NCBI GenBank assembly: GCA_023396465.1
Contig: JAEWWF010000310.1
Coordinates: forward strand, 1 to 5,722
DNA from: Pseudomonadota bacterium
GTDB taxonomy: Bacteria; Pseudomonadota; Alphaproteobacteria; Rhodospirillales; Rhodospirillaceae
Direction: 5' to 3'
Length of the DNA stretch: 5,722 bases
The position numbers and the translations under genes were made by a program. Below the pieces are notes generated by a model. That model worked only from the letters and a program-made list of their open reading frames with translations, searched no databases and was not told the origin of the DNA. Each line of letters starts with the position of its first letter. Within the stretch, counting starts at the first letter, position 1. Below are positions 5,719 to 5,722 of the stretch, piece after piece.

Positions 5719-5722
5719 ATGC
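5719..5722 (+). CDS. Start of a downstream gene, cut off by the window end
   Basis: ATG at 5719-5721 follows a good ribosome-binding site, and only one further base is visible, so nothing can be said about the product. The in-frame ATG at 5695 (reading MACLEGRIM) is an alternative, less likely start. The 136-bp spacer before it, with inverted repeats, suggests it is transcribed separately from the genes upstream. Confidence 0.45.

Larger units (their letters stand above)
5688..5721 (+). repeat. 10-bp direct repeat CCGTATCATG
   Basis: CCGTATCATG occurs at 5688-5697 and again at 5712-5721, with a period of 24 bp. Both copies end in an ATG and, because 24 is a multiple of three, both ATGs are in the same frame. 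The second copy holds the likely start codon of the next gene. Each copy contains TATCAT, which matches five of six bases of a sigma-70 -10 hexamer. Confidence 0.5.

Noticed and set aside
1..5722. CRISPR array, insertion sequence, tRNA, rRNA or toxin-antitoxin pair
   Set aside because: No regularly spaced repeats, transposase motifs, terminal repeats, cloverleaf-like segments or small paired genes were found; the window is almost fully occupied by five genes on one strand.

Overview
The window is a GC-rich bacterial segment, about 70% G+C by eye. All recognisable genes lie on the plus strand with G/C-rich third codon positions. Codon use, the alphaproteobacterial look of the second glycosyltransferase and the dihydroorotase subtype suggest an alphaproteobacterium, possibly Rhodospirillales. 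The lineage is an inference from protein style, not a database result.

Layout: (1) positions 1-275 hold the C-terminal end of a polytopic membrane protein that looks like an O-antigen ligase/polymerase. (2) 272-1297 is a family-4-type glycosyltransferase whose GTG start overlaps the previous stop by 4 bp. (3) After a 91-bp gap, 1389-2453 is a second GT4-type glycosyltransferase. (4) 2458-4227, only 4 bp further on, is a complete glutamine-dependent asparagine synthetase-type amidotransferase. (5) 4245-5582, 17 bp on and behind a strong Shine-Dalgarno sequence, is a dihydroorotase-type amidohydrolase. (6) 5583-5718 is a spacer with two inverted repeats and a 10-bp direct repeat, followed by a ribosome-binding site and the ATG of a gene that runs off the window.

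The first four genes read as the end of a surface-polysaccharide operon (O-antigen, capsule or exopolysaccharide). The two glycosyltransferases would build the repeat unit in the cytoplasm. The membrane protein would polymerise or ligate it. The AsnB-like enzyme may amidate a sugar acid or simply make asparagine. The amidohydrolase is either a housekeeping pyrimidine gene at the end of the operon or a recruited member of the family. Its metal site is unusual: the first histidine of the usual HxH pair is glutamine, and a hydantoinase-type lysine is present.

I see no mobile element, CRISPR array, tRNA or rRNA. The most informative points for follow-up are the altered metal site of the amidohydrolase, its linkage to asnB and glycosyltransferase genes, and the structured spacer at the 3' end.
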